From: Tetrahymena elliotti 4EA | Lineage: Eukaryota; Ciliophora; Oligohymenophorea; Hymenostomatida; Tetrahymenidae | Length of the DNA: 64,000 nucleotides | Direction of reading: 5' to 3' | Assembly (NCBI GenBank): GCA_000231825.2 | Contig: JH720342.1 | Location: 290,353-354,352, forward strand | Shown here: positions 46,360 to 58,463 of the stretch, piece by piece | How the letters are laid out: every line of letters begins with the position of its first letter | Position numbering within the stretch: position 1 is the stretch's first letter | Translations under genes and position numbers: made by a program | The notes under the pieces: generated by a model | Told to the model about the DNA's origin: nothing | The model's database searches: none | Seen by the model: the letters and a program-made list of their open reading frames with translations, nothing else

Positions 46360-48207
46360 GAGATAAAATATTACAGCTTAGATTATATCATCTTAATTGG
46401 GTCCTGCTTTAGCTCACTGCATTAACCTCTAAATTTTAATTTTATCCCTTTAGTAACTTATTTCTTATAGACTATCTTTATTTAGTTTAATTTAATATAA
46501 TAAATTAATTCTATTCAAATGTTAAATAACTTCATAAATCTTAATAAGAGTCAATAGGATTTAAGCTTAGGGAGCACAGATTTTAGGTTAATATTTAAAA
46601 AGTTGTAATAATTTGACAAACTTAACAATACTTCTAGAGTAAATAAATCTTCATTTAATTAATCTAATAATCACTTATTCATTTTTAATTGTTTCAGTAA
46701 AAATAGTTCTTTTTCATTATTTAAAATTTAAATAACATTTAATAATCTTAGTTAATTTTATTTTTAAATTAAAGGTATAACTAAATAGGACCCGAAGGTG
46801 CAAAATAACTATGCTTATCATTATAAAACCGTCATAATCTTTCAAATTTAGCCCTACATTTTGAGTAATATAAAAATAAAAAATTATCAAGATCACACTT
46901 TGAAAAAATAGATAACAATTTTTTAAAACATAATTAGCCAAGTTATTTTAATTTTTTTAAATATTAAATAAAGAGTGAATCAGATCGGAGCAAAAGGTGC
47001 TGCTGATATGTTCTCAGCTTTATCTAAATGTATAAATCTATCTTCCCTCACTCTAGCATTAAGGTAAATTTATATATTTTAAAAATTCACCTATTAGAGG
47101 TAGGTACATGCTTTATTTATAAAAAACTAAACAAACATAAATTAGATTTTGAGTAATAATTATTTATTTTTTTTACTGAATTATCATTTATGAGAGAAGA
47201 CAGTATTATTATTAATATTTTCAACCAATATTAAATTTATTTTTAAATAAAACTTAAAAATGTTAAAAAAGATATAATTAGCTCAAGACACAAGGAACTA
47301 TCAGTTTAGGTTCTATTTTACCTAAACTTATAAACCTTAATAATTTAACACTTGGACTAGAGTAAAATAAATTTTTAATGAAAATACTAATATAATATTA
47401 AAAAAAACAGAGTAAATCAAATAGATTCAAAAGGTGCTAAAGCTTTAGGCTTAGGTTTATCTAGTTGCTAAAATTTAAATAAATTAACTTTAAGTCTTAT
47501 GTAAAAATATTTTTGATTCTATCAAATGATATTTTTGATATAATTAGTGATAACAAATTGGGCAAATAAGGAACAATAGATTTATGTACAGCTTTAGGAA
47601 AAAATGAAAACCTATCTCATTTGAATTTAAATCTTTCGTAATATTATTTATTCATTTTTTCAATATTAATTAGTTAATAATAATTTTTAAATTAAATAAT
47701 ATTCTTTATTAATACTTTTAAATTTTGGTATTTTATTCAAAAAGCCATAACAAGATTGGAGAATTGGAGACAGAAAATCTGATTTCAGGTTTATAAAATA
47801 GCAATAGAATCTGTAGTCTAGCTCTCAATCTTAGGTATTTATCTGTTAAATATGTAATTAAATAATATTATAAAAATAATTATAAAGTGGAAATGATATT
47901 GGTGAATAGGGAATTTTAAGCTTAATAAATGGTTTAGCAAATATAAAACATCTTTATATTTTAAATCTCAAAATAAAGTAAATATTTCAAAAAAATTAAA
48001 GGATTTTTTAGATGTTAATAAGAAATTATGAATTTAAACTAAAAAAGTTCTTACATAATTTCTATTGAATTTTGTTAATAATCTTTTTTGATATCTTCTT
48101 ATAATAAAAATAGAGAAAATTAAATTGATGAAGAATAATAATAATTATTTTTCAAAAGCAAACTATTTAAAATCAAGAAGTTGCTAAAATTAAATTACAC
48201 ATTTTGA
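46360..48207 (+). CDS. Leucine-rich repeat protein, 3' complete
   Basis: Exons 46360-46452 (93 nt), 46549-46638, 46775-46864, 46974-47063, 47272-47361, 47411-47500, 47548-47637, 47745-47834, 47888-47977 (each 90 nt) and terminal 48114-48207. Each encodes one repeat, e.g. VNQIGAKGAADMFSALSKC, DNKLGKQGTIDLCTALG, GNDIGEQGILSLINGLA. All junctions are phase 2. The terminal exon ends IDEEQQQLFFKSKLFKIKKL then LKLNYTF and TGA, equivalent to the KxKRLV end of the other LRR genes. Introns are short (about 47-210 nt) and do not resemble each other, and exon sequences are diverged, so this copy is older than the arrays at 1-3169 and 34862. The 5' end is uncertain. Confidence 0.8.
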
Positions 48208-48993
48208 AAATAGATATTTCAAAAATAAAATAATATTAGTTGAATTTTCTTTTCTTATAAAATAAAAATTTTGTTTTTGTTTTTATTATTTATACAATAA
48301 TTTTTTTTTCTATTCTAATATTTCAATTTTTCTTGATAAAATTTACATGTTTATTTATTTGTTCTTGAATTTCCTCAGTTTCATTATTATCAAATAAAAA
48401 AATTTATTCATTTTATAAAGCAAGCCTGCATCCTACTTTTTCAGCAGGTGCAGCTTGCAAATAAACGAAATATATATTGTAAACAGATACAGGGGACCAG
48501 GCCCAAAAAATCAATTTTTCTAAAATAAAATATTATGGGTAGCTTAAGAAAATCTTGTGATTTGAAATCAGTATTTTTTTGAAGGGAGTATGTATAATTT
48601 GGCTATTTTTCTAAAAATAAATATTGTGAAATTTCTAAATCCTCATTTTGATAAAATTTTCATTTGAGTATTTAAGTGGTCCAGATTTTTTTTAAATATT
48701 AATCCTCTTTAAAAAACATAATTTATTGCCTAATTATGTAGATTTATTACATTTTTCCTAATAAATCTATTTTAAAAAAGTTCATTAAATGAGTTAAAAT
48801 AAAAAGAGTTCTAGTTACTGCAAATTAATTTTATTCCATCCATAAAAAATTATACGCTTACTTAAGTTTCTTTCTTAAAATTACTTCAGTAAATTTCTTG
48901 AAAATCTTATTTAGAGGATATTACTTACTTTAGATTCAATTAATAATTTTCAAAAAAAAAAGTAGCATATTAAATTTTTTTAACTTAAATAAA
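48208..48993. other. Intergenic
   Basis: AT-rich except for a GC-rich patch at about 48420-48512, which includes the stem-loop listed separately and GGGGACCAGGCCC. No coding signal. Confidence 0.6.
48420..48458. ncRNA. Candidate structured RNA or hairpin
   Basis: GCAAGC-C-TGCA and TGCA-GCTTGC pair with one bulge; alternatively GCAAG/CTTGC with CCTGC/GCAGG nest around a U-rich loop. In a genome this AT-rich, a GC-rich folded patch is a usual sign of a non-coding RNA, but no family is recognised and the strand is unknown. Confidence 0.3.
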
Positions 48994-51900
48994 ATGAACA
49001 TACAAATTATCTTATTATTTACTTTAGCTTTAGCTATTTTAAATGTTCATGGTTAATCTCATTCTTGCAATCATGATTCTGACATATCTTACAATATACC
49101 ATCTGATTATATAAAGACTTTTGAGGATAAATTTGGTAAAAGAAATCTAGAATTTTCACCAAATGCTCAGCCATTTAGAGTGACTTTTGATTCTTCTCAA
49201 CTTTACAATAACACAAATGGATCTGATATGACTGATGAAAAGAGAAACTATATAATTTAGATATTAAAAGCTGCTCAAGTTTTCTTAAGATACTTTATTT
49301 CAGTTATTCCAAGATAGACTCCTATTACTTCTGTTTATGGATGGACATCTTGTGGAAGTGATCCATTCATATTATATTACCCTACCGAATTATAAAAAAA
49401 TGGAGTAGGAATACCTGATTCAGACATGCATCTACTAGTAACATACTTTAATGATAAAAGTAGTTCTCAATTAGCCAGTGCAGGTATTAATTTTAATCTC
49501 AAATAATGATAATCATAATATAGACATTTTTATTTACTAATAAATTAAGTTCTACTTTGAATTTAATAAATAATCACGAAAAATAATATATCTTTTTATT
49601 TCTTTAGAAAAATATTCCATTCATTTTATAAAGAAATTTTGGGGCAAAAGAAATAAATAAAACTAATTCAATTGATTGGTAACAAGTAAATAAGTAAATT
49701 TTAGCTTTTCAAGAAATTTTTATGAATTTCAAATTGTTTATTTCATCTCTACTTTTATTCAAGGTATACCTAATTTAGAATTTATTGCCATATTTTAATA
49801 TTTTAAGTTAGAACCCATAAAAGTTTTTTGAGAAATTGATTATTTAATAGTTGACATTTTTCATAAAAAGACTAAAAAATAAATTGAAAACTAAGAGCAA
49901 AAAAACTTTCATTCATTTATGTTTTTATTGAGTATGAAATATCCAGTTCATAAAGTTTGCTTGGTGATATTCAAGACAGTATTTAAAAAATTGAATTTGA
50001 ATAATTAAAAGAACTTTCATTAGATTAATTAAAAAATGTATTTTTGGTTATTTTTTAAAAAACTTTAAATTTAGGTTTTTGTGAGTTAAATCCAGGTCCA
50101 ATTATTGGAAGAGTTAGATTTAACATTGGAACTATGAATATGTAAGCAGATAACAGCAAATTTTAAGATAATTTTTCTGTTGCTCTTCATGAACTTACTC
50201 ATGCATTAGGATTTTCTGGAGGTGCAATTCAATATTGGATTGATCCAGATACAGGAAAACCTTATGGTAGTAATGTTAGTAAAATTTTGTAGTAAACAAC
50301 TTTATGGGGTATATCTGGGGTAAATAAAATATTATCAAAAAATGTAGTTCAAGCTACAAGAAATCATTTCTCTTGTCCAACAATTGATGGTATGTTTTTA
50401 GAAAATCAAGGAGGTTCGGGATCTATGGGATCTCATTGGGAAAGAGATTTACTTAAAAATGAATATATGACAGCTTCCTAGGTTTTAAAAAGCTATGTTG
50501 TCAGTGAGTTTACTGCTGCTCTCTTAAGAGATACAGGGTTTTATGCTAATATTAACAGCAATATGGCGAGCACAATCTATTGGGGTAAAAATAAAGGATG
50601 TGATTTCTTCTACAATGTGTGCAATTCTACAACAACAAATTATCCAGAGTTTCCAGTTAAGTTCGTAGGTTAATAACATTGTGATTTTTATGGTATGGCT
50701 ATAGGAACTGTTTAATCAAACTTAGATACATACTCATAATGTCCAGTTACATAGCCTTATACTAATTATTTTTGCTAGGATCCTGCTTTTCTACCTAGTG
50801 AATGGAATAGAATGAACACAGGAGTAAACTCTTATTGCTTTTAGTCTTAATCAGTTAAGAATGGATGGAAACCTCATTTAGCTGGCTTTTACTCAAGATG
50901 CAATATTATTCAGTGCAGTACTGATTTTAAAACAATTACTGTTTTTCTTTGGTAATAAGAATCGTTTACATGCACAACCCCTGGTTAAATGATTGATTTA
51001 ACTACAGTTTCATCAACAACTTATGGAAACTTTACATGCCCATAAGATTTTGAAATGATATGTAATTTTCCAAAAACTTGTCTTAATCAATGTTCATCTA
51101 ACGGAGTTTGCAATAACGTATTTTTAAATTACTTATCTTGATTTCATTCAAGTATATTATTTTATATTAGGGAATATGTATCTGTATAGATGGATATTCT
51201 GGATAAGATTGCTCTATTCCTTGTGCTTCTCCAAACGTTTTTGATGGAATAAACTGTATTTAAAAGTGTTCTAGTTCAACCTTTAAAAATCCAGATAATG
51301 TACAACATTAAAAAAGATTTTAAAAATAAACTTCCCTTATTATTTAAAAAATATGGCAAGAAAAAAATTTGTATTTTTTTACTTAAATAACAAGGGCTTC
51401 TGTAAAAAATAAAAGACTCAAACTTAAAAATAAAAATTTTTTTTCTAAAATCATGACATATATTTGTCTAACAAAAATAATTTAATATTTAATTCATGTT
51501 TCTAAATTATAAATAATTTTAGAGGAAAAAAACTATTGAATGGTAGAGATTAAAATATTATATTATAAAATATTTTTTTGAATTAAATAGACTTGTAAAG
51601 CAGATTGCCCAAAAGGGTTTTATAAAGATTAGTCATCTCAGTATTGCATTTTATGCCATACATCTTGCTCTGCATGCATAAGCAATTCAAATACTTAATG
51701 TTCTGCTTGCAATCCAGGATATGAATTAAGTGGTAGCACTTGTTCTTCATATACTTGTGACCTAAGTTGTGGAACATGTAATGGATCAGGGCCAAATAAG
51801 TGTACAAGCTGTTAACAAGGATTTACTTTGATTAACTCAACATGTATTGCAAATTGTGATTCTACATGTAAAACATGTTTGACTTCAAATAATCCTAATT

Positions 51901-54900
51901 CATGCACTTCTTGTAATGATGGTAGTTATTTAAGTAATAATTAATGCCTTAAATGTCCTAGTCCATGTGGTAATTGCTAATTATCCAGTTCTAAAGTAAT
52001 TTGCAATTCATGTATTACTAGTTCTTCTTATACTTATGATAGTGTTAATAAAGTTTGCAATCCTATTTGCGATTCTTCATGTCTTACTTGTACTTAACCT
52101 TTAAACAGTAATGCTTGCTCTTCTTGCAATAGTGGTTTTTTTCTCTCAAATAATACCTGTTTACCATGCTTATCACCTTGTAAAACTTGTCTAAATTCTG
52201 CTAGTTCATGTAAAAGTTGTGTAAATAATACTGATTACACTTATGATTCAGTTAATTTTGTTTGTTAATTGGTTTGTCATAGTTCATGCAGTACTTGTAC
52301 TAAACCTAATGATTAAACTTAATGCTCAAAATGCGTAGATGGTTATTATTTGAATGGAAAAACATGTGTTTAATGCAAAAGTCCTTGCAAATTTTGCTCT
52401 TCTACAGACTAGTGTATAAATTGTGTAAGTGATACAGACTATACTTATAATTCTGCAACCAAACAATGTTTGCCTAATTGCCATAAAGCTTGCTCTAGTT
52501 GCTCAAAGCCTAATGATTTTAATTTTTGTAATGCATGCAATGATGGGTATTATTTATCTGGTTCATCTTGTTTATAATGCAATTCACCATGCTCTAAGTG
52601 TTCTTCTTCTGCAGCATAATGCACTGGTTGTGTTAATGGATATTAATTAGATTTATCTTAAAACAAATGTAATATTTAATGTTATTAAGGTTGCAAAACA
52701 TGCTCAATTCCTAATAATTAGAAAGCATGTGACTCTTGTAATGATGGCTATTATCTATAAAATAACCAATGTTTTTAATGCCAACCATAATGCTCTACAT
52801 GCGTTAACTCTTCTACAAACTGTATTAAATGTGCTGATAATTACAAAATGAGTTAAACAAATCTTTGCGAGCCAGTATGCGATGATTCCTGTTTATCTTG
52901 TAATTCTCCAAAAAATGCTAATTCTTGTACTCAATGTAATACTGGATATTTTTTAAATTAAAATAATTAATGCATTAAATGTGAAAAACCTTGCTAGACT
53001 TGTGAAAAATTATCAACTTCCTGTACAAGTTGCATAAGCAATATTGATTATACTTTAGATAGTCTGAATAAAGTGTGCAAATTAGTATGCCACAGTGCTT
53101 GTTAAACTTGTTTTGGAGCTAATGATATAACAAAATGTAATTCTTGTACAGATGGCTTTTATATAGAAGGCTCAACATGTATGGAATGTAGCAAACCATG
53201 TAGTACATGTAATTAAAATTCTAACAAATGCACAACATGTATAGAAAATTACAAGTTAAACTCACAAAATTAATGTATCCCTAGCTGCGATAAATCATGT
53301 AATACATGCCAAAAACCATTAGATAAGAATTATTGTATTATTTGCAATTCAGGATATACAATGATTGATTCTTTATGCCAATAATGTACTTATCCATGTG
53401 TTGAATGCTAAAGCAGCTAAACAAATTGCAAAAAATGTGCCCCAAGCCATAAATTAGATGGAAATGTTTGCCTGCCTACATGTGATGAAAGTTGTTTAAC
53501 TTGTAAGAATCTTATTGATTCTAATAGTTGCACTAGCTGCAATGAAGGATTTTATCTTCAATAAGGAAACTTAAGTGGTGAAGGATCTTGCCAAAAATGT
53601 AATAGCTTATGTTAAACTTGTAAAAATGGAATAAGTTGCGAAAAATGTATTTCAGGATATTAATTATAAGGTGATGGATCTTGTAATCCTATTTGTGATG
53701 CCTCTTGCTTAACTTGTTCTCAACCAAATGATAGAAATGCATGCTTGTCTTGTAGTGCTCCACTTATTTTAGATAATAATTAGTGCAAAAAATGTGATGA
53801 AGGATTTTATTTTGAAAATAATTCTTGTCTAAATTGCAATAATAATTGTAAAAGCTGTTAAAATAAGACAAAATGTGAAGTTTGCAATGACGGATATACT
53901 TTGGATGCTAGTTCTAATTGCTTAAAAACAAATTCTTGTCATTTATCTTGTTTGAGCTGTGTTGGAGAGTCATATTATTAATGCACATCTTGTGTTTAAA
54001 ATAGACAATTAGTTAGATTAAATGATTCATATGAAATAGGAATATGTTAATGCCCAGAAGAAACTTCTGATTACAATGAATCAGAATGTTCATAATCAAA
54101 AACTTAAAAAAAAATAAAATAAACAATAATGGGAACATTTGCAGGATCTGGTGCTACTTCTATTTTGATAAGTAAATACATTTTTAAATAAATATTTTTT
54201 TAATTTTACACATTTATAATAGGCATTGGATTATAAAATCCTTTGATAGTTTTATCTTATTTCTAACTAAGTTAAGGTTTAAGTTATTTGAGTTTGATAA
54301 ATTCTAAATAATCAGTTGGATTTGATGAAGCTTTGAAAATAATCTCATATTCTAATTTTGATTTCTAGTCATCTAAGTCTTCTAATTCAAATGCTATTAT
54401 GAAAAAAAGAATTATATCAGAAGAAAATTCATAAGTTGATTCAGCTAATGATGAAGTTAAATTTAATCCAAAAATAGCTCTCAATAATAAATCTTATAAT
54501 TTCTTAAATAATTCTTCACCTCTTTTATGGATTTAAGGTAAAAATAATTCAAAATATTATATTTTATTTTAAGTTAAATAATAAATAGGAATTGTATGGT
54601 CAATTAGTCTAACTTTTTCTCTAATTGATAAGTACTTAAAAGAACAAAGTAACTTTTTAAAATCTGTCAAAAGATACACAGTTATTTCATTTCCAATTAT
54701 CACTTTTGCTGTTTGCTCACAAGAAATGTCTTTTTGTATCTTTTATCAATTTTAGCTTTAATCGAATGGGAATTCTGATGCTTTCTAATTTATTTGTAGT
54801 TTGTTTGCCTTTTTTTACATGATTGCTGTTTTAAGCTATCTTTTTTACAAATTGGAAATTAAAAAATGTCTTAACCCAAGACAATATTAAAAATCACTTT

Positions 54901-55645
54901 AAACAATTGATATTAACAGTCCTTAAACACTTTAACCTATTTCTGAGACAAATTTAGAAATTAATAAAAGTTTTACCTATTAGATAAATATGTAAAATAA
55001 GATTCATTTGCAACAAGGAATATATTATAGATAACAGTTTTCATGAAGATGATTATCTCAATAGCAATATCTTGTATACCTTAAAATCCTTTAGCACAGA
55101 TTGTTTTATACATACTATGCTATCTTATCTTTACTATTTATATAGGTAAAATAGTTTTTAATTAATTAATAAATTCATGATTTATTTTTAAATAATTAGC
55201 TGCTTTCAGGCCTTTAAAGTCAGTATAATAGAATGTAATTTTGCTTTCTATTTCTTTTGCTACAACTTTAATTAGTATTATATATGCTGTTTCAATAAAT
55301 TACTAAAACGATCCTGAAACAAGTAAAATATTGTCTTTAGTCATGCTAACAATAATTATTTCATCATATGTTTTTCTTCTTGCCTTCTGGTCTTTAATTT
55401 TACTTCATCTAATTTATACTTGGCTTAAAAAATGTATTTATAAAGACTTTTAGCTCAAGCCATAAGAAATAACAAAGTAATTACCTCAACTATCATCTAA
55501 ACATAAAGAAGATTCTGTTAGTTAACTTAATATGTTAGAAAATACTAATCAAAATCTAGAACTAAAATCGGGATAGTTTTCTTAAAATCAATTACCCATG
55601 CATGATAAAAGTTTACCTATTTTTAATTAAGTTAAAATATTGTGA
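48994..55645 (+). CDS. Leishmanolysin-like (M8) metallopeptidase with Cys-rich repeats and membrane domain
   Basis: Seven exons: 48994-49483, 50075-51117, 51171-51299, 51591-54171, 54223-54537, 54589-55145 and 55200-55645, about 1853 codons. Signal peptide at residues 1-20. Catalytic zinc site H202-E-L-T-H206, third ligand H284 in GSHWERD and Met-turn M295 (EYMTAS), so the M8 peptidase looks active. Exon 3 is EGF-like (GICICIDGYSGQDC). Exon 4 carries about 30 furin/GFR-type Cys units (C-x2-C...C-x2-C) over about 800 residues. From about residue 1400 there are roughly eight hydrophobic helices, then a polar tail. Exon 6 is one base short of a continuous frame at the T run 55038-55041; adding one T restores helix FMKMIISIAISCIPQ. 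That is either a sequencing error or a real lesion. Likely a cell-surface or secretory-path peptidase. Confidence 0.85.
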
Positions 55646-56050
55646 TGATTTTATACTTATAGATTTTTACCAAAATATGTTGTATTTTAAATTAATCTTT
55701 AAATTGAATGAAATTAATTTTTCTGATTTGACTTTATTTTATAACAGATAGTAAAATACAATAAAACAAAAGCAAAGAGTTTTTAAATTAAATTTTAAAT
55801 GATAGGTTTATTTGAACAAAATATTTCACAAAAAATATAAAAATTTTAATTTGTTTTTCAACAAAATTTTAAGTTTTTAAATTAGTGTTTAATAAAATTA
55901 TTTGACCTAATTTCTATGGAAATCAAGTCTTTTAGGATTTATTTCAGTTTGTTGTCAATATTTTTATGATTTTGTAATCATCAAATTAAAAAAAAAACAA
56001 ATATTAATTTACAAGTCTAATTAAAAAGTGTCTATATAAATAATATCATA
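55646..56050. other. Intergenic
   Basis: AT-rich spacer between two plus-strand genes. Nothing else seen. Confidence 0.6.
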
Positions 56051-57865
56051 ATGGATAAAGTTTCAATTGAAAGTCTTAAATGCTCATAGCATTCAAATAA
56101 AAAACTCTAATTCATCTAAGTGAATGAACTTCTTATGAACCAAAATCAACAAAAACCTCTTTTTTATTGTTCGTCTTGCTTTAATCATGACCTTTCATTT
56201 TAAGCTGCTAATTACCTAATGATAGATCAAATACTTTCAGAAGCTAACAACTTTATCATCCCAAAATGGCCACCTGTGAATGATTACTAGATTATTTAAG
56301 ATCTTATTGACATAACTCAAAATTAATCCTAGATGATAGACTATGAATAATAAATTAGTAATTTCTTTGATCAGCTAAAAAAAGAGTTTTCAGATAAAAT
56401 TGACATCATCTAAAAAAAGATGATTAACGAAGCCCAATAATATCCAAATGAAAGCTAGAAAATTCTCTAAAGATATTAAGAAATTTCTAAAATTCTTGAT
56501 TTCAAGCAGCTCCTTACTAACCAGTCAAATAATTTATAAGACTATTCTCAAGCTTGCAGATAATTTATTCAGTAAATTGAGTCTCAAAAATGTTAAAATA
56601 CTGAATTATTGTAAAATCTTCTTTCTTAAGCTCTCCATATTAAAACGAATTTCAATTTGGAGTATCCAAATATGATTAAATAGAATATATTTACTTTTAT
56701 TGACTAGATCTCTTTTTTTAATCAAAATATAAATATCAATACTCACACATAACAAAATAAACTTAGAAAAATGAATGATAGTTAAAATAATGAAAGTAAT
56801 AGAAGACTCTATAAGATAATAGCTGATTTAATAATGAATCTAGTGACTAATGAAAATAACTTTTGTGCAGATGAATTCATAAAGGAGCTTGATCAAAATC
56901 TAAAAAGAGTGAATCCTGTTTTCGATTTGTCTAAATTTAACTCAATTCTTCAAGAAAACTAGAAAAAAAGTGAATTTTAGAAGATCAGTCAATAGATAGA
57001 AGAGTATGTAAACCATTAAATTTTATTGAAATCTGATTTAAAATATGAAAATGATGCAAAAAATAGTTTAGAATTCCAATAAATTTAGTCAATCATAAAT
57101 TCTAAAATGAATTTCTTAAATAATTAATTTACTTAGTAGTTTGAAAGGCTTTTGTTAGAAATCAAACCTTTCTTAAAATAAATTAATTTTACAAACATTT
57201 TTACAGATTAAAATAAATTTGACTACTTATCTCGTTTATCAGAAGAGTAAGTGAATAGATTTACATTAATTACCCAGAAATAGTTGCTTTACTTTGATAT
57301 TAAACTAACTGCTACAAAATATAGAGATGGATAATAAACCTTAACTATAAAATAAAGGGAAAATGGTGAGTATGAAATTGAAAAGTTAGTTAATGATAAT
57401 AGTTTGGTGAATTGTATATCAAGTGTAAACTTAGAAAAAGATGTAAAATATGTTTTTAGATTTTAAACTGAAAAAATTAATGAAGGTGACATATTTCTGA
57501 TAGGTCTTATGAGAAATGCAAATGCTGATTTAAATGCAGGATATAATGATTGCTTAAGTTGTTATTTCTAAAATTAAAATAATTGCTTAGTAAAATATAA
57601 TAACTGGGGTATTTAGAATTAACAAAAAGGAAAAGGTCAATTTTAGATAAGTAGAGAGAAATTGATAGAACTAAGAGTATACTTGAAAGAATAGATATTA
57701 GAAATTGTTGAATATCCTGATTACGAATATAAACTTTCATTAGATGATCGAAGCAGATAAAAGATAATTCAAAATAATGATTTAAGGCTTTATATTGGTC
57801 TATATAATTAAGGAACTAAAATAATCTTAAAGGATGCTGAATTAGTGAAAGAATTTAACAATTGA
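56051..57865 (+). CDS. TRIM-like protein: B-box-type finger, coiled coil, SPRY-like domain
   Basis: Single exon, 604 codons plus TGA. Start MDKVSIESLKCSQH. An N-terminal zinc-binding pattern, C11-x2-H14 and then C40-x2-C43-x2-H46 within LFYCSSCFNHDL, matches a B-box-like finger. Residues 100-400 are charged and Q-rich with heptad-like helices, probably coiled coils. From about 420 the chain turns to beta-type sequence (YFDIKLTATKYRDG, GDIFLIGLMRNANADL, NCLVKYNNWGIQ, GKGQFQISREKLIELRVYLK, LRLYIGLYNQGTKIIL), consistent with a SPRY/B30.2-like fold. No RING finger is present, so ubiquitin-ligase activity is not predicted. Role unknown; such proteins usually act as scaffolds. Standard-code frames at 56448-56675 and 57507-57740 are shadows. 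Confidence 0.75.
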
Positions 57866-58463
57866 AAAAGAAATAAAAAATTATTCATATTTCCCTTATT
57901 AAAAATGTTGTTGAATGTTTAAAAATTTATTTAGCAATAAAAATACAATTTTAAAATAGTTTGAGTTTAAATGTAAATTATTCAAATTTTTTAATAAATC
58001 TATCTAGAATTTTTAAGAAAATGACTTAAAAAGTTAAATTAAAAAAATTAGCTTTTGCATTCATCCAGACTAATGGCTCCCCAATAGAGTAAAAACACAA
58101 TTACTCATACAAAAAATTGGAATTAATTACTATTAAAATATTGATTCTAATTTGAACTATTTTCAGATTTAAAAATCTAATTTCACATTCAAATTTTCCT
58201 TTCTGAATACAATGAAATTTTGGCATTTAGTTTTTCATATTTTTGTATTATTTATGTTCAACTTTTTTTTGAAATTAAAAAATATTTTATTTAAAATATC
58301 TTATTATTCACCTTAAAAGAAGTATTAAACATTTTTTAAATAGTTTTGGAAAGACTAATAGAAATAAATTATTTGAAAAAATAAATTTAAATACTGAATG
58401 ATATTTGTATCAAGACAAAAAAATATTAAAATTAATATTTAAATACAAGTTAATTTTTCTAAT
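57866..58463. other. Intergenic
   Basis: Downstream of two convergent genes. The part from about 58350 aligns with 62750-62866, the flank of the next LRR gene. Confidence 0.6.
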
